A stretch of DNA of 6,899 bases from Intrasporangium_A sp039812505 (lineage in GTDB: Bacteria; Actinomycetota; Actinomycetes; Actinomycetales; Dermatophilaceae). The position numbers were made by a program, and so were the translations under genes. The DNA is taken from the NCBI RefSeq assembly GCF_039812505.1, contig NZ_JBDIAQ010000173.1, positions 1 through 6,899 of the forward strand. Direction: 5' to 3'. The notes below the pieces were generated by a model that saw only the letters and a program-made list of their open reading frames with translations, was not told the origin of the DNA and made no database searches. This document shows, piece by piece, positions 5,768 through 6,899 of the stretch; the stretch's first letter is position 1, and every line of letters begins with the position of its first letter.

Positions 5768-6876
5768 CGCCCCCGCCCGACCCCGATCGAGAGCGCACCA
5801 CTCCCGATCGAGAGCGCACCACTCCCGATCGAGAGCGCACTGCCCCCGGCGCAGTCGCCCGGGCCGGCAGGCGCGAGGTGGACGTCGCTGCGCTCGTGGC
5901 GGGGGTCCGAGCCGGTGAGCGGGCCGCGGTGGCCCGGGCGATCACCCTGGTCGAGTCGTCACGCACGGACCACCGGGTCGCGGCCCGCCGGCTGCTCGAG
6001 CAGCTGGTCGCGGGGACCGGCGACGCCGCCACGGACCGGCCGCCCGCCGTGCGGGTCGGCATCTCCGGTGTGCCGGGCGTCGGCAAGTCGACGCTCATCG
6101 AGTCGCTCGGCCGGCACCTGATCGAGGCCGGCCATCGCGTCGGGGTGCTCGCCGTCGACCCCTCGTCCGTCCGGACCGGGGGCTCGGTCCTCGGCGACAA
6201 GACGAGGATGGCGACGCTGTCGGCCAGCCCAGCGGCATACATCCGCCCCTCGCCGTCCGCGGGCACGCTGGGAGGGGTGGCGCGCGCGACGACCCAGGCG
6301 ATGATCGTCCTCGAGGCGGCGGGGTATGACGTCGTGCTCGTCGAGACGGTCGGCGTCGGGCAGTCCGAGGTGACGGTCGCCGGGATGGTCGACACCTTCC
6401 TGTTCCTCACCCTGGCCCGCACCGGCGACCAGCTGCAGGGGATCAAGAAGGGCATCCTCGAGATCGCCGACGTCATCGCCGTGAACAAGGCCGACCAGGA
6501 GCACGAGGGCGAGTCCCGTGTCGCCGCAAGGGAGCTGGCCGGCGCGCTGCGGTTCGTGCACGGTCGGGACAAGGCCGGCTGGCTGCCGCCCGTGGTGACC
6601 TGCTCCGGGCTGACGGGCGCGGGTGTCGACGTGGTGTGGGAGCGGGTCCTCGCCCATCGGGAGCACCTGGGCCCGGAGGGTCTGGCAAGCAAGCGGGCCG
6701 GGCAGCAGCTGGACTTCATGTGGGCCCTTGTGCGCGACGAGCTCGACCAGCGGCTCAAGCGCTCCGCGGGCGTGGCTGCCGTCCGGGCCGAGGTGAGCGC
6801 GGCGGTGTTGGCCGGCCGGCTCGCGCCGACGATCGCCGCCGACCGGATCCTGGCCGCCTACGACAGCCGTCCCTGA
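5764..6876 (+). CDS. meaB: MeaB-type GTPase, methylmalonyl-CoA mutase chaperone
   Basis: This G3E-type P-loop GTPase (MeaB/ArgK/YgfD family) binds methylmalonyl-CoA mutase, gates delivery of adenosylcobalamin and protects the enzyme from inactivation. From the GTG at 5764 it has 370 residues. Seen: Walker A GVPGVGKST at 102-110; AVDPSS around 130-135 (Asp132); GGSVLGDKTRM; RPSPSAGTLGGVARAT; switch region ETVGVGQSE at 194-202; DQLQGIKKG; base-recognition motif NKAD at 241-244. A C-terminal helical dimerisation segment closes the protein. The family is typically about 330 residues, and conserved sequence starts only near DVAALVAGVRAGERAAVARAITLVESS (from residue 40). The first 38 residues are a Pro/Arg-rich tract built from a 21-bp repeat. 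An in-frame GTG at 5878, preceded by GGCAGG with six bases spacing, would give 332 residues and is a serious alternative. The 5764 start has GTGA overlap with mutB but no good Shine-Dalgarno. Its place after mutAB supports the MCM-chaperone role over other family members. Confidence 0.95.
   Translation: MTPPPDPDRERTTPDRERTTPDRERTAPGAVARAGRREVDVAALVAGVRAGERAAVARAITLVESSRTDHRVAARRLLEQLVAGTGDAATDRPPAVRVGISGVPGVGKSTLIESLGRHLIEAGHRVGVLAVDPSSVRTGGSVLGDKTRMATLSASPAAYIRPSPSAGTLGGVARATTQAMIVLEAAGYDVVLVETVGVGQSEVTVAGMVDTFLFLTLARTGDQLQGIKKGILEIADVIAVNKADQEHEGESRVAARELAGALRFVHGRDKAGWLPPVVTCSGLTGAGVDVVWERVLAHREHLGPEGLASKRAGQQLDFMWALVRDELDQRLKRSAGVAAVRAEVSAAVLAGRLAPTIAADRILAAYDSRP
5782..5840 (+). repeat. 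21-bp tandem repeat, nearly three copies, at the meaB 5' end
   Basis: Units run 5782-5802, 5803-5823 and 5824-5840. The first two are identical and the third diverges after 17 bases. Each unit holds the core GATCGAGAGCGCAC. Read in the meaB frame they give the heptapeptide PDRERTT twice and then PDRERTA (residues 7-27). The period is a multiple of three, so copy-number change would not break the frame. If meaB really starts at 5878, the repeat is an untranslated spacer between mutB and meaB. It could then be an intergenic-type repeat family in this genome, which I cannot check here. Confidence 0.85.
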
Positions 6877-6880
6877 CCGG

Positions 6881-6895
6881 GTCCGAGAGGCGGAC
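6881..6895 (+). terminator. weak hairpin after meaB, possible terminator start
   Basis: GTCCG (6881-6885) and CGGAC (6891-6895) can pair around a five-base loop, starting four bases after the meaB stop. The window ends four bases later, so a longer stem or a U-tract cannot be judged. A 5-bp arm is weak evidence in such G+C-rich DNA. Confidence 0.2.
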
Positions 6896-6899
6896 GCGC

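Overview
The window is G+C-rich DNA with nearly every third codon position G or C. It carries the mutA-mutB-meaB layout typical of Actinomycetota, and the proteins resemble mycobacterial and propionibacterial homologues as I remember them. A high-GC actinomycete is the best reading. A Micrococcales/Intrasporangiaceae-like host is possible but is only an impression.

Layout: (1) Bases 1-314 hold no gene I can support. This stretch is less G+C-rich than the rest. It contains a C-rich, G-poor tract, a widely spaced inverted repeat, and a degenerate direct-repeat array with a strict 16-bp period. (2) Bases 315-1583, minus strand, encode an M20-family amidohydrolase/peptidase with all expected metal ligands. 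(3) Bases 1584-1694 are a short divergent promoter region. A TANNNT -10-like box lies just upstream of the first codon on each side, which suggests leaderless or nearly leaderless transcripts. (4) Bases 1695-6876, plus strand, form a tight three-gene operon. mutA (small, non-catalytic subunit of methylmalonyl-CoA mutase) overlaps mutB (large, cobalamin-binding catalytic subunit) by ATGA. mutB overlaps the first possible meaB start (MCM-protecting GTPase chaperone) by GTGA.

The operon makes the adenosylcobalamin-dependent mutase that interconverts (R)-methylmalonyl-CoA and succinyl-CoA, together with the G-protein that loads and protects its cofactor. This serves breakdown of propionyl-CoA (odd-chain fatty acids, branched amino acids) or, in reverse, supply of methylmalonyl-CoA. 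The divergent amidohydrolase has no evident biochemical link to it.

I found no undescribed multi-gene system; the genes belong to well-known families. The unusual points are non-coding or at gene starts: the 16-bp periodic array at 122-217, an 11-bp tandem duplication just after the mutB start codon that sets its reading frame, a 21-bp triple repeat at the meaB 5' end that makes its true start uncertain, and the paired leaderless-type promoters.
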